Assembly (NCBI GenBank): GCA_029246685.1
Contig: JAQWMR010000016.1
Span: forward strand, 931,889 to 995,888
Direction of reading: 5' to 3'
DNA length: 64,000 nucleotides
Origin: Acidimicrobiales bacterium
Lineage (GTDB): Bacteria > Actinomycetota > Acidimicrobiia > Acidimicrobiales > Aldehydirespiratoraceae
Shown: positions 1-8,644 of the stretch, one piece after another
Layout of the letters: every line of letters begins with the position of its first letter
Position numbering within the stretch: position 1 is the first letter of the stretch
Translations under genes and position numbers: made by a program
The notes under the pieces: generated by a model
What the model was told of the DNA's origin: nothing
Database searches by the model: none
Seen by the model: the letters and a program-made list of their open reading frames with translations, nothing else

Positions 1-60
1 CGGGCTCACGGCGTCGCTCATCACGCCTGCCGGCATGGTGACCTTGGCCGGCTGAAGCAC
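1..60 (-). CDS. possible 5' end of a gene running off the window
   Basis: On the minus strand a GTG (complement of 58-60) or an in-frame ATG (complement of 34-36) opens a frame that stays open to the window edge, giving at most 20 residues. It lies directly downstream of the methylmalonyl-CoA epimerase gene in the same direction, so it may be the next gene of that operon. Too little is present to name it. Confidence 0.3.
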   Translation of the reverse strand, partial: MLQPAKVTMPAGVMSDAVSP

Positions 61-72
61 CGGCGCCGAGGG

Positions 73-474
73 CTACTCCTGGACGAGTTCGATCAGCGTG
101 CCGAAGCTGCCCTTCGGATGCACGAACGCGACGGTCGTCCCGCGCGAACCCGACCGGGGCGCCTGATCGATCGGCGTGGCGCCGGCCTCGACCATCTGGG
201 CGAGCGCCGCCGCACAGTCGTCGACCCGGTAGCCGACGTGATGAAGCCCCTCACCGCGCTTCTCGAGGTACTTCGCGATCGGCGACTCCTCAGTCGTCGC
301 CGCGGTGAGCTGGATGAAGCTGTCGGCGACTTTGATGAGTGCTTCCTCCACACCGTCGGAGTCGACGATCTCCCGATGGTGAACCTCTGCACCGAATGCC
401 TCGCCGTAGTACGCGATGGCGGCCTCCAGGTCATGAACGGCGATGGCGATGTGGTCGATCTCGGTGAGCTGCAC
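73..474 (-). CDS. mce: methylmalonyl-CoA epimerase
   Basis: Cytosolic enzyme that interconverts the (2S) and (2R) forms of methylmalonyl-CoA, linking propionyl-CoA carboxylase to methylmalonyl-CoA mutase in the breakdown of propionate, odd-chain and methyl-branched acids. The 133-residue product is the usual length and has the two-module VOC/glyoxalase fold: DHIAIAVHDL near residue 7 and GLHHVGYRVDD near 75, ending with the metal-binding Glu region (TLIELVQE). The two His and the Glu expected as metal ligands are present. The start is GTG at 474; no better upstream start is seen. It supports the branched-chain oxidation genes elsewhere in the window (inference). Confidence 0.93.
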   Translation of the reverse strand: MQLTEIDHIAIAVHDLEAAIAYYGEAFGAEVHHREIVDSDGVEEALIKVADSFIQLTAATTEESPIAKYLEKRGEGLHHVGYRVDDCAAALAQMVEAGATPIDQAPRSGSRGTTVAFVHPKGSFGTLIELVQE

Positions 475-577
475 AGCCCGTATCGTATGACGGCTCGGAC
501 CCGCGACGACAACCGGCCGAGCACGCGCCGTGAGGTCGTGCCAGCACCCGGCGCAGTCGTGGTGAAATACTCGAAGT

Positions 578-1196
578 GTGGAATTTTCCCCTGAAGATCT
601 CGAAAGCGCCGAGTTCGGCAGCGCCGACGAGGGTTACGACCACGACGCCGCACGCGAGCTGCTGCGCAAGACCGCGGAGCGCATCCGCGAGCTCGAACGG
701 GAGGGCGTCAAGAGCGTCTCCGATTCCGTCAGCGCGGTGCTCGAGCAGGCGGTGAAGCCCGGCGAGGACCTCGTGTCATCCGCCACCAAAGACGCCCGAC
801 GCAGTTCGCGCGGCGGCAGATTCCGATGCCGAACGCATCGCGGCAAACGCCGCCGGCGTCGCAGCGAAGTCCGTCGCCCAGGGCGAGAAGACGGCCGCCG
901 GGCTCGTCGAGGATGCCCAGGGCAAGGTCGACGCGATCATGACGGCCGCCGAGAAGGACGCCCGCGAGCGCTCGACCAAAGTGATCCACGAAGCCCAGCA
1001 GCGACTCGACCGTCTGCTTGCCGCCAAGCGCGACGTCCACGACCGCCCTCAGGCGGCGATGGCCGACATCCACGCATCGGTGTCGCAGGTCGGCGTCAGC
1101 CAGACCGACGAACTGGCACTCACGGTCGAAGACCCCGACGGCGAGGTTGCGTGGGCGGAAGATCTCGACGAGGTCACCGCGCGCAAGTCCGCCTGA
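578..1196 (+). pseudogene. DivIVA-like coiled-coil protein, frameshifted
   Basis: The first part, from GTG 578, has a DivIVA-like N-terminus (GYDHDAARELL, then IRELERE) followed by a helical stretch. Around 790-812 the coding potential jumps from frame 2 to frame 0. The downstream frame continues a long Ala/Glu/Arg-rich coiled coil (AERIAANAAG, KTAAGLVEDA) and a plausible acidic C-terminus ending at 1196. Joined, the protein would be about 205 residues. Such proteins act at the cell pole or septum in actinobacteria; that role is family knowledge only. The break may be a real one-base indel or an assembly error. The following 274 bp to recR hold no recognised gene and are relatively AT-rich. 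Confidence 0.6.
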
Positions 1197-1470
1197 GCGG
1201 AGCGCCCGAGAAGGAGACGACGTGCGCCGATGCACGATCGTTGGTACGCGCCAGACCAGTCTCGCTGATGTCGAAAAGAAACCTACAAGAAGCACTTGTC
1301 ATTCGGCTGTCATTATCGTAACGTAACCGCAACACAGCGGCCGGATTGGTGCGGATTACTCAACCCAATCCCATCCTCCCCCCCGACTGCCGTGGAATAT
1401 CGAGGCGTCGTCTCGGATCTGCCGGTCAATCCATACCGCCCGCGCCCGGCAGGCACGAGACGGCGCCTCG

Positions 1471-2088
1471 CTAGTTTTGCTCGCCGTCGTCGAGGACTTG
1501 GCGGCCTTCGAGGGCGCGGCTGAGTGTCAGCTCGTCGGCGTATTCGAGATCACCGCCGACCGGGAGACCACTCGCGATGCGGGTGACCCGCACGCCCATC
1601 GGCTTCAGGTACTTCACGAGCAACGCCGCAGTCGCCTCACCTTCGAGGTTCGGGTTCGTGGCGACGATGATCTCCTCGATGTCCTCGTCGGCAACGCGAG
1701 ACATCAACTCCTTCACGCGGAGCTGCTCCACGCCGACCCCATCGATCGGACTGAACGCGCCCTGGAGTACGTGGTAGCGACCTCGGAACTCCTGCGTCCG
1801 CTCGACGGCGACGATGTCCTGGCTGTCCTCGACCACGCAGACCATGCGCTCCTCGCGTCGCGGGTCGCGACAGATCGCACACTCATCGCCGCCCTCGGAC
1901 AGGTTGAAGCAGCGGGCGCAGAACGACACACGTTCCTTCGCCTCGACGATCGCCCGCGAGAGGCGCATCGCCTCCTCCGGAGGAGCCTTCAACAGATAGA
2001 ACGCGACCCGCTGGGCCGACTTGGGGCCGATGCCGGGGAGCCGGCCGAGCTGGTCGATCAGTTCCTGAACGGTGGCCGAGTAGCTCAC
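1471..2088 (-). CDS. recR: recombination mediator protein RecR
   Basis: RecR works with RecO/RecF in loading RecA at gapped DNA. The 205-residue protein has the helix-hairpin-helix start ([14 protein letters not shown], residues 14-27), a four-Cys zinc finger (CARCFN...CAIC, about 57-73) and a Toprim domain with VVEDSQD and the [12 protein letters not shown] motif. Length and order match the family. It is the last gene of a minus-strand operon dnaX-ybaB-recR; its ATG overlaps the ybaB stop by 4 bp, which suggests translational coupling. This gene order is common in bacteria, strengthening all three calls. Confidence 0.97.
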   Translation of the reverse strand: MSYSATVQELIDQLGRLPGIGPKSAQRVAFYLLKAPPEEAMRLSRAIVEAKERVSFCARCFNLSEGGDECAICRDPRREERMVCVVEDSQDIVAVERTQEFRGRYHVLQGAFSPIDGVGVEQLRVKELMSRVADEDIEEIIVATNPNLEGEATAALLVKYLKPMGVRVTRIASGLPVGGDLEYADELTLSRALEGRQVLDDGEQN

Positions 2089-2474
2089 TGATCCCCGCCG
2101 CCGAGCAACCCGCCCAGCCCACCGAGGTCGCCGCCGCCAAGACTGCCCAGATCCATACCGCCGAGTGCGCCCTGCTGGCCCGCCTGCAGTTGGGCGGATG
2201 CGTCGCGCAGCGCCGCGAGGATCAGGTCCTCGAGGAGCTGTGGGTCATCAGGATCGATCGCCGACCGATCGATGGAGACCGAGTGGAAATCGAAATGCCC
2301 GTCGACCTCGACCTTGATCAGTCCACCACCGGCCGCACCCTCGACCACCTCGGCGGCCGCGGCCTGCGCGTTCGCCATCATCTGTTGGGCGGACTCGAGA
2401 AGCCCACCCAGATCGGGCATGCCGCCACCGCCGAACGGGTTGTCGGCGTCGGGGGTGTCAGGGGTGTCACTCAT
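2085..2474 (-). CDS. YbaB/EbfC family nucleoid-associated protein
   Basis: Small DNA-binding protein of the YbaB/EbfC family, normally encoded between dnaX and recR. The 129-residue product has the family core ([13 protein letters not shown] near 25-37; [11 protein letters not shown] near 49-59; [16 protein letters not shown] near 77-92). Unlike the compact family members it has Gly-rich tails at both ends: a DNPFGGGG segment before the core and a [11 protein letters not shown] segment after it. The ATG is at 2474, overlapping the dnaX end by 8 bp, and its stop overlaps recR by 4 bp, so the three genes form one transcript. Confidence 0.93.
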   Translation of the reverse strand: MSDTPDTPDADNPFGGGGMPDLGGLLESAQQMMANAQAAAAEVVEGAAGGGLIKVEVDGHFDFHSVSIDRSAIDPDDPQLLEDLILAALRDASAQLQAGQQGALGGMDLGSLGGGDLGGLGGLLGGGDQ

Positions 2475-4407
2475 GGATCGGCTCCTCGGGGGCTTGGAGT
2501 TCGGCACCGGGGAACGCCTCGGTGACCTTCTCAATGATCTGTTCTGCGTGAGCCGGCGCGTCGACGAGGTCGTTGAGGTCGATCTCGTCCTCCGGCTCGT
2601 CCGGGACCGCGACCAGCGGCGCTGACTCGGGCGGATCCGGGACCGCAGCGAGCGGAGGCGGCGGCGCATCAGTGGTGCCGGACGCCTCGAACTCGCCGAC
2701 GAGTGCATGCCACAACCCGGCCAGCTCGCCGGCGGAACGCGGGCCGTCCGCCGGACCGAGTAGCTCGTTGGCACGAGCGATGACGACGTCCTTGCCGATG
2801 CCCAGATGCTCACCCGCGAGCTGCACCACCTCGCGGGGCGACTCCGGCCGGTGAGCGAGCAGGTCATCCGCGGGTGCGGCGGGCGGCGCGGGTGCTGCCG
2901 GCGGGGCAGCGGGCGGCGCTGGTGCTGCCGGCGGGGCAGCGGGCTGCTCGGCGGCAGGAGCCGGTGGTGGCGCAGGTTCGTCGGGCTCCGTGACGGACTC
3001 GATCTCCGGAGCAGGCCGACCGATCTTCTCCGCCAGCGCGGCGCGTGCGGCCGCGGCCGGACCGTTCGCCTTCGATGCAGTGGGCTCCGCACTCTCCACC
3101 GGGGCGACGGTGGGCGGCGGGGGAAGTGTGTCGACCGAGGGCGGTGGGCCTGGCTCGGGCGGCGGCTCGTCGATCGGAGGTGGCGCGGGCGGCGGATCGT
3201 CCGCCGCGACCTCTACCGCGGTGAGGGGCGGAGGAGGCGCTGGCTCCGGAGCAGGCGGTGGGGCCGGCGCGGCGGCCTGGATGGCGGGCGCCGCTGGCGC
3301 TCCCCCAGCAAGGCGCGACTCCAGCTGGTCGACCCGCTCGATCAGGGAGTCGAGCGATCGGTCGGCATCGGCCCGGCACAGCCGGACGAGTGCGACCTCC
3401 AGGTCCACTCGCGGGTCCGGTGCTGCGCGCATGTCGACCAGTGCGGTCCCGATCACCTCGAGAGCGCGGGTCATCGCGGCCGGCGACATTCGGCTTGAGA
3501 TCTCCTCGGCTCGGAGCGTCTCGCTCGGGGTGAGACGTCCGGGCGGTGATCCCATCGACATGAGGAACGCATCACGGAGCCCGGCGAGCACCGCCTCACC
3601 GATCGTGCGGGGATCCTTACCCCGCCCCATCGCATCGCCGACCGACGCAAGGGCGATCGTGGCGTCACGATCCGCGAGCGACGAGAGCAACAGGTCCGTC
3701 GACTCATCGATAGCGACCACGCCACCCGCAGCGACCACACGATCGAGAGCGCTCAGCGTGTCGCGAGCGGACCCACCGCCCACCGACACCACATGATCGA
3801 CCGCGGCCTCGTCGACATCGAGCCCTGCGTCGTCGATCACGTACCGGACGTGGTCCGCCATCTCCTCGGCGCCGAGCAGACCGAGCTCGAATACCTGACA
3901 CCGGCTTCGGATCGTCTGCACCACCTTGTGGGGCTCGGTGGTGGCGAGCACCCAGATGACGTGGTCGGGCGGCTCCTCGAGCGTCTTCAGCAGCGCGTTC
4001 TCCGCGCCCCTCGTGAGCATGTGGACCTCATCGAGGATGTAGACCTTCACGTTGCCCGGCGTGCCCAGGTTCACCTTGGCCAGCAGGTCCCGCATGTCCT
4101 CGACGCCGTTGTTGGACGCGGCGTCGAGCTCGTGCAGATCGAACGAGCGACCCTCCTCAATCGCAACACAGCTCTCGCATGTGCCGCACGGCTCGACGTC
4201 GTCGCCACGCTCGGTGCAGTTCAGCGCCTTCGCGAGAACGCGAGCCGACGTGGTCTTGCCCGTACCGCGGGGCCCGTGGAAGAGATACGCGTGGCCGACC
4301 TCACCCTTCGCCAGAGCGTTCCGCAGGGCGCTGACGATGTGGTGCTGACCGCGGATCTCTGAGAACCGCTGCGGTCGGTACCGCCGGTAGAGCGACTGAT
4401 AGGCCAT
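2467..4407 (-). CDS. dnaX: DNA polymerase III subunits gamma and tau
   Basis: Clamp-loader ATPase of the replicative polymerase. In 646 residues the AAA+ module shows Walker A GPRGTGKT (about 44-51), a zinc-binding cluster (CTERG...CGTCESC, about 64-81), Walker B VYILDEVHML, and sensor regions LATTEPHKV and GGSARD. A Pro/Ala-rich linker (about 375-520) leads to a C-terminal domain with the segment EVVQLAGEHLGIGK, a region expected to contact polymerase alpha. No obvious slippery site was found for making gamma by frameshifting. First gene of the dnaX-ybaB-recR operon; ATG at 4407 with MAYQSLYRRYRP typical of the family. Confidence 0.97.
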   Translation of the reverse strand: MAYQSLYRRYRPQRFSEIRGQHHIVSALRNALAKGEVGHAYLFHGPRGTGKTTSARVLAKALNCTERGDDVEPCGTCESCVAIEEGRSFDLHELDAASNNGVEDMRDLLAKVNLGTPGNVKVYILDEVHMLTRGAENALLKTLEEPPDHVIWVLATTEPHKVVQTIRSRCQVFELGLLGAEEMADHVRYVIDDAGLDVDEAAVDHVVSVGGGSARDTLSALDRVVAAGGVVAIDESTDLLLSSLADRDATIALASVGDAMGRGKDPRTIGEAVLAGLRDAFLMSMGSPPGRLTPSETLRAEEISSRMSPAAMTRALEVIGTALVDMRAAPDPRVDLEVALVRLCRADADRSLDSLIERVDQLESRLAGGAPAAPAIQAAAPAPPPAPEPAPPPPLTAVEVAADDPPPAPPPIDEPPPEPGPPPSVDTLPPPPTVAPVESAEPTASKANGPAAAARAALAEKIGRPAPEIESVTEPDEPAPPPAPAAEQPAAPPAAPAPPAAPPAAPAPPAAPADDLLAHRPESPREVVQLAGEHLGIGKDVVIARANELLGPADGPRSAGELAGLWHALVGEFEASGTTDAPPPPLAAVPDPPESAPLVAVPDEPEDEIDLNDLVDAPAHAEQIIEKVTEAFPGAELQAPEEPIHE

Positions 4408-4525
4408 GCGTCTCCGACTCTAGCGAGGAGGACCCATCCTCGATGACGAACGGTCGACCGAACGCTAGAGTGACCAGATGGGCCGGAAGCGACCAGCGGG
4501 GTCGGCGGACAGACGGGAGAAATAC

Positions 4526-7066
4526 ATGTGGACGAAGCATGGACTCGTAGCAACGATCGTGGTGACGCTCACAGCGTTGGCGCTGGTCGCGCCGGTGATG
4601 GCAGCGGCGCCGGACAACGACGACATTGCCGATGCGTTAGCGCTCGTGGAAGGTGTCGAGCGGTGGGCCGACCTGACGGACGCCACCACCGAGGTCGGTG
4701 AGGATCTCTGCGAAGACGGACCCACCGCATGGTGGAGCTTCACCGCACCGGCCGCCGGCGACTACGTGTCGTATGCAACGGGCGCCAACTTCGACACTGC
4801 GGTGGGCTGGTCGGCGGACCTGACGACGACGTCCGGTGTCTGCCCCGACGACGCCTCCGACAGCTACGACGCCATCGAAGCCGCTCTCTCCCTTGCCAAC
4901 GGCGAGCAGGAGTACGTCCAGCTCGGACCCTACGCCGGCGAGTCGCGGGGCAGCGGTGGCGTGGGTGTCGCCCGTCTCCACGCCGCCGACGACGCGTTCG
5001 CGGACCGCTCGGCGCTCACCTTCCGCGCCGGCGCACCCAGCGCAGTCCGCGGCGTCGACCTCACCGGAACCGAGACCGTCGAGGCAGGCGAGCCCGTCGC
5101 CTGCGGCACCGAAGCCTTCAACGGATCCGCCTGGATGTCGTTCACCCCGCCGACCACCGGCGCGTGGATGATCGAGGTGAAGTCCCGCACCGAAGTCGAC
5201 CTCGCCATCTACACCGGCACGTCACTCGCGAGCCTCGACCTCCTTGCCTGCACGGTCGGGTATCGCAACGCGCTCGGCATCGAGCTCGAAGCCGGCACCA
5301 GCTACGCGATCCAGCTCCACGCCGATAACAACAAGCCCGCCGTCGTGCGGGCCGAGTACGCCGGCCGCATGCGCGGCATGGCCCAGCTGGTCAGCGACGA
5401 CGGCGTCGTCGGCGTGACGTCGTCGGTCGCCCTTGTCGACGGACATCCCGCCATCGCCTTCTACGACAGCGATGACGACGAGTTGCGCTACGCGGAGCGC
5501 AGCGCCGATGGCGTCTGGAGCGACGTCCTCGTCGACGCAGACGGCGGCGGCACCAGCACCAACGTCGGCAGGGAGATAGATATGGTCGTGCTGGCAGACG
5601 GCCGCCCCGCGATCGCCTTCTACGACAGCGATGACGACGAGTTGCGCTACGCGGAGCGCAGCGCCGATGGCGTCTGGAGCGACGTCCTCGTCGACGCAGA
5701 CGGCGACGGCACCAGCACCAACGTCGGCTACGACCTCGCGATGATCGTGCTCGCCAACGGCGAACCCGCGATCGCCTATCAGGACAGGACCGAGAGATCG
5801 CTGCGCTACGCCGAGCGAAGCGGCGGCGTGTGGAGCGACGTCCTCGTCGACGATGACGGCGACGGCACCAGCACCAACGTCGGCGACGACCTCGCCATGG
5901 CGCTCTACGATGGCGAACCGGCGATCGCCTACTCCGACTCGACGAACAGTGAGAAGCGCCTGGCGACCCGCTCAGCTGGGACTTGGAGCGAGAGCCTGAT
6001 CCTCGGCCCCGAGACCCTTCCCGAAGGCGATGTAACCAATGGCGCGGACTCCCAACCGGACCTCGTCGTGCGGCCGGACGGCAAGCTCGCCATCGTCATC
6101 CAGGACAATGAAATCGGGCACACGCACTACGGCGTCATGACCGGCGCCACCTGGGACATGCAGCACATCCTGTCGAACCGGCTGCTCGCGGAGATCGGCT
6201 GGGAGGGGACCGTCAAGCTCGACTACGACGGCGCCGGCGACCCGGTCGTCCACTGGCAGGACGACAACTCCAGCTACCAAGTCGGCGTGTCCACGTGGCG
6301 CGACGGGGAGTGGGTCGAGGAGATCGGTGTACCTCACCTCTCCGACCCGAAGGACCACGACGGGGTCATCGATCACAGCGCGGCCGATTTCGACACGCTG
6401 CTCATGCCCGACGGCCGCATCGGCCGGACCGCCTATGATGCCGAAACGGATTCGCTCTGGTGGGTCGAGGATCGATTCCGGGTCTGTCCCGACGATGCGA
6501 CGCCGTTCACCGATGTCGACCCGGGTTCTTTCGCCAAGGACGACATCCCGTGTATCTACGGCCTCGCGGTCACAACGGGTACGTCACCCGCCGAGTACTC
6601 GCCGGACGACTTCGTCACCCGCGAACAGATGGCCGCCTTCATGGCCCGCCTCTACCGCAAGCTGACGGGCGAGGAATGTTCGGGCGGTGCCCACCCGTTC
6701 ACCGACATCGACGCGGGCTCGTTCGCCAAGGACGACATCCCGTGCATCTTCGGGCTCGGCATGACCACAGGCACCTCGCCCACGCTCTACTCACCCGACG
6801 ACTTCGTCACCCGCGAACAGATGGCCGCCTTCGTCGCCCGCCTGTACCGCCTCGTGACGGATGCCGGTTGTTCCGGCGGCGCCCACCCGTTCACCGACAT
6901 CGACGCGGGCTCGTTCGCCAAGGACGACATCCCGTGCATCTTCGGGGTCGGCATCACCACAGGCACCTCGCCCACGCTCTACTCACCCGACGACTTCGTC
7001 ACCCGCGAACAGATGGCCGCCTTCATGGCCCGCTTCTGGCGGACCGAAGCAGGGACCCCGAGCTGA
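4526..7066 (+). CDS. secreted repeat protein with three C-terminal SLH domains
   Basis: An 846-residue exported protein. ATG 4526 is preferred to 4478 because a GGGAGA ribosome site lies just before it and a signal peptide follows at once (hydrophobic VATIVVTLTALALVAP, then AAA). Residues about 25-290 resemble pre-peptidase-type beta domains. Residues about 290-640 hold repeats built on PAIAFYDSDDDELRYAERS, each about 53 residues, likely blades of a beta-propeller. The last 190 residues are three S-layer homology domains (PFTD(V/I)D, DIPCI, TTGTSP, VTREQMAAF), two of them almost identical at DNA level (192-bp period). SLH domains anchor proteins to cell-wall polymers, so this is probably a surface protein. 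No enzyme motif is recognised. Confidence 0.85.
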   Translation: MWTKHGLVATIVVTLTALALVAPVMAAAPDNDDIADALALVEGVERWADLTDATTEVGEDLCEDGPTAWWSFTAPAAGDYVSYATGANFDTAVGWSADLTTTSGVCPDDASDSYDAIEAALSLANGEQEYVQLGPYAGESRGSGGVGVARLHAADDAFADRSALTFRAGAPSAVRGVDLTGTETVEAGEPVACGTEAFNGSAWMSFTPPTTGAWMIEVKSRTEVDLAIYTGTSLASLDLLACTVGYRNALGIELEAGTSYAIQLHADNNKPAVVRAEYAGRMRGMAQLVSDDGVVGVTSSVALVDGHPAIAFYDSDDDELRYAERSADGVWSDVLVDADGGGTSTNVGREIDMVVLADGRPAIAFYDSDDDELRYAERSADGVWSDVLVDADGDGTSTNVGYDLAMIVLANGEPAIAYQDRTERSLRYAERSGGVWSDVLVDDDGDGTSTNVGDDLAMALYDGEPAIAYSDSTNSEKRLATRSAGTWSESLILGPETLPEGDVTNGADSQPDLVVRPDGKLAIVIQDNEIGHTHYGVMTGATWDMQHILSNRLLAEIGWEGTVKLDYDGAGDPVVHWQDDNSSYQVGVSTWRDGEWVEEIGVPHLSDPKDHDGVIDHSAADFDTLLMPDGRIGRTAYDAETDSLWWVEDRFRVCPDDATPFTDVDPGSFAKDDIPCIYGLAVTTGTSPAEYSPDDFVTREQMAAFMARLYRKLTGEECSGGAHPFTDIDAGSFAKDDIPCIFGLGMTTGTSPTLYSPDDFVTREQMAAFVARLYRLVTDAGCSGGAHPFTDIDAGSFAKDDIPCIFGVGITTGTSPTLYSPDDFVTREQMAAFMARFWRTEAGTPS

Positions 7067-7109
7067 CGGGCATCGCCCGCTTCCAGGACGGGCATCGTCA
7101 CGCGACGAC

Positions 7110-7243
7110 GCCCGTTCCCGGGAGTGGCGGCCAGGCGATCTGCGGCACACAAGCGGCTCCGCTGAGAGCTGCTGCCTTCCGGCCCTGACTCGGTTCACAG
7201 GCGCCCGTTGCACAGGACCCGACCGCCACACCCCGGAACGGGC
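7110..7243 (-). ncRNA. ffs: signal recognition particle RNA (4.5S type)
   Basis: Minus-strand sequence folds as a bacterial small SRP RNA. The apical domain carries the conserved GTCAGGGCCGGAAGG and GCAGCAG elements (complement of about 7167-7188), with the GGAA tetraloop and the asymmetric loop bound by Ffh. The ends pair over a long stem: GCCCGTTCC (7243-7235) with GGAACGGGC (7118-7110), followed by further pairing. A short hairpin lies just beyond the 3' end (about 7113-7090). It guides membrane and secreted proteins to the translocon. It sits back to back with tRNA-Ser(GGA), a neighbourhood often seen near dnaX/tadA. Exact ends are approximate. Confidence 0.88.
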
Positions 7244-7319
7244 GTTGCAAGAATCACGCTACCCTTCCGCCCTGGAACCCGCACCGCGGGCTCCGCACAT
7301 ACCCGCTCACGCGGGGCCG

Positions 7320-7407
7320 GGAGGGTTGCCAGAGCGGCCGAATGGGCACGCTTGGAAAGCGTGTGAGGCGCAAGTCTCCGTGGGTTCAAATCCCACACCC
7401 TCCGCCA
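7320..7407 (+). tRNA. tRNA-Ser (anticodon GGA)
   Basis: An 88-nt class II tRNA with a long variable arm. The acceptor arms GGAGGGT and ACCCTCC pair, the anticodon loop CTTGGAAAG reads GGA, the T-arm is GGGTTCAAATCCC, and a genomic CCA ends the gene. It reads UCC/UCU serine codons. It is followed within 10 bp by a large imperfect hairpin. Confidence 0.97.
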
Positions 7408-7411
7408 CACA

Positions 7412-7475
7412 CCCCTCGTTCTGGCGGTACATACGAGTCACGTTGATTGGTATGTACTGCCAGAACGAAGAGGGG
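7412..7475. repeat. long imperfect inverted repeat after tRNA-Ser
   Basis: Two 19-bp arms, TCGTTCTGGCGGTACATAC (7416-7434) and GTATGTACTGCCAGAACGA (7450-7468), are complementary with a single G-U-type mismatch around a 15-nt loop; CCCCT/AGGGG extend the stem past a small bulge. No T-run follows, so it is not a classic intrinsic terminator. It could be a terminator of another kind, a processing signal, or a remnant of a small inverted-repeat element inserted beside the tRNA. Confidence 0.75.
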
Positions 7476-7487
7476 GGCGAGACGCGG

Positions 7488-7712
7488 TCAGCGGCGGCGG
7501 GCGATCAGCAGACCAACGCCGACGGCAGCGATGGCGACGACAGCGCCGCTGATCCATGGCCAGGGAGAGGACGACCCGTCCTCGTCAACCGGCTCTGCGG
7601 GCGGCACCGTCGTGGTCGGCGCGAGCGTCGTTGTCGGAGCGACCGGCTCGCTCACCGGCGTGTCGGCTTCATCGGCAATCGTCCGGATGGCATCGGCTCG
7701 GTCCCCGTCGAT
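7488..7712 (-). pseudogene. C-terminal fragment of a secreted, membrane-anchored protein
   Basis: Only the tail of a gene remains. Reading the minus strand towards the stop at 7488 gives a short helix (ADAIRTIADEAD), a Pro/Thr spacer (PTTTLAPTTTVPP), an acidic stretch, one membrane segment (WISGAVVAIAAVGVGLLIA) and a final RRR. This is a typical cell-surface anchor. The coding signal stops near 7712, exactly where the opposite-strand MarR fragment begins, with no start codon in a sensible place. The body of the protein is missing, so its function cannot be told. Confidence 0.65.
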
Positions 7713-8094
7713 CCATTCCGAGCTCGACCAGACCACTGCCGACCTCCTCCTCCGGCTCCAGTTGGAGAACGACAACCGCATGCGGGCGGTCGAGCTGTGC
7801 GAGCAGCTCATGAAGAGCCCGTCCCACATCTCTCGGATGATCGACCGCGCGGAGGTAGCTGGGCCCGTCCTCCGCGAGCCGGATCCCGACAATCGACGCG
7901 CCCAGCAGGTGGTGCTCCAGCCAGCCGGCGAGAAGGCCGTCGACGCGTTCTTGCCGGCCCTGGATGCGGTGATCCAGCGGAGCATCCTCGATCAACTCTC
8001 CGAGGCCGAGGTCGACACGCTCGTCGAGCTGCTCGGGCGCATCGAGCAGGGCGCTCGCACCTGCGCTCTGCGCAACGAGACCGACCACGGCTGA
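7711..8094 (+). pseudogene. MarR-family regulator, 5' end missing
   Basis: The reading frame encodes a winged-helix MarR domain: LLLRLQLEN, AVELCEQLMKSPSHISRMIDR (recognition helix), and the wing with DPDNRRAQQVVL, then a C-terminal dimerisation helix, ending at 8094. About 20-30 N-terminal residues that normally precede the first helix are replaced by the antisense of the neighbouring fragment, and no start codon with a ribosome site is seen. MarR proteins repress nearby genes in response to small ligands; whether this copy still works is doubtful. Confidence 0.65.
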
Positions 8095-8113
8095 GCCAGG
8101 TTCGCCCGGTACC

Positions 8114-8641
8114 GTGGCCGCCATGACCGGAGGACGACGGCTCACGTACGCCGCGTTGATCGTCGTCGGCGGCCTCGGCCTCGACCAGCTGACGAAGGAG
8201 TGGGCGCTCAATCGTCTGAGCGAGAACCGCACCATTGACGTGCTTCCCACGCTCGAGTTCGACCTCGCCTACAACAGTGGGTTCTCCTTTTCGACCGGCA
8301 GTGGTCAGGGCAACCTCGTCGGACTCATCGTGATCGCCCTGTGCGTTTTCCTCTTCGTGCAGATCATCAGAGAGGCGCGGTGGCGCAGGTGTGCGCTCTA
8401 CGCGGTGATCCTCGGCGGCGCGCTCGGTAACCTCCTCGACCGGATCTTCCGGGCCGACGATGGGTTCCTGTCGGGTGAAGTGATCGACTTCATCGACGTC
8501 AGTTGGTACGCCGTATTCAACGTCGCCGACATCTTCGTCGTCTGCGGCTGCATCGCCTTCGTGCTCGACGAGGTCCTTGTGCACCGTTCCACAAGGGATC
8601 TCGCTGAGGCACAAACTGCGGGCGCCGATCCCGCGACCTGA
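8114..8641 (+). CDS. lspA: lipoprotein signal peptidase (prolipoprotein signal peptidase II)
   Basis: Membrane aspartyl protease that removes signal peptides from diacylglyceryl-modified prolipoproteins. The 175-residue protein has four membrane segments and the conserved boxes: DQLTKEWA near residue 24, the N in YNSGFSF, GALGNLLDR (catalytic Asp) and FNVADIFVV (second catalytic Asp). Length is normal. The start may be GTG 8114 or ATG 8123. Substrates in this window include the lipoproteins at 11232, 41859, 43134 and 57051. Confidence 0.95.
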   Translation: MAAMTGGRRLTYAALIVVGGLGLDQLTKEWALNRLSENRTIDVLPTLEFDLAYNSGFSFSTGSGQGNLVGLIVIALCVFLFVQIIREARWRRCALYAVILGGALGNLLDRIFRADDGFLSGEVIDFIDVSWYAVFNVADIFVVCGCIAFVLDEVLVHRSTRDLAEAQTAGADPAT

Positions 8642-8644
8642 CGA

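Noticed and set aside
2865..3300. Repeat element inside dnaX
   Set aside because: The repeated GC-rich units encode the Pro/Ala linker typical of high-GC dnaX genes and are in frame; no separate element is needed.
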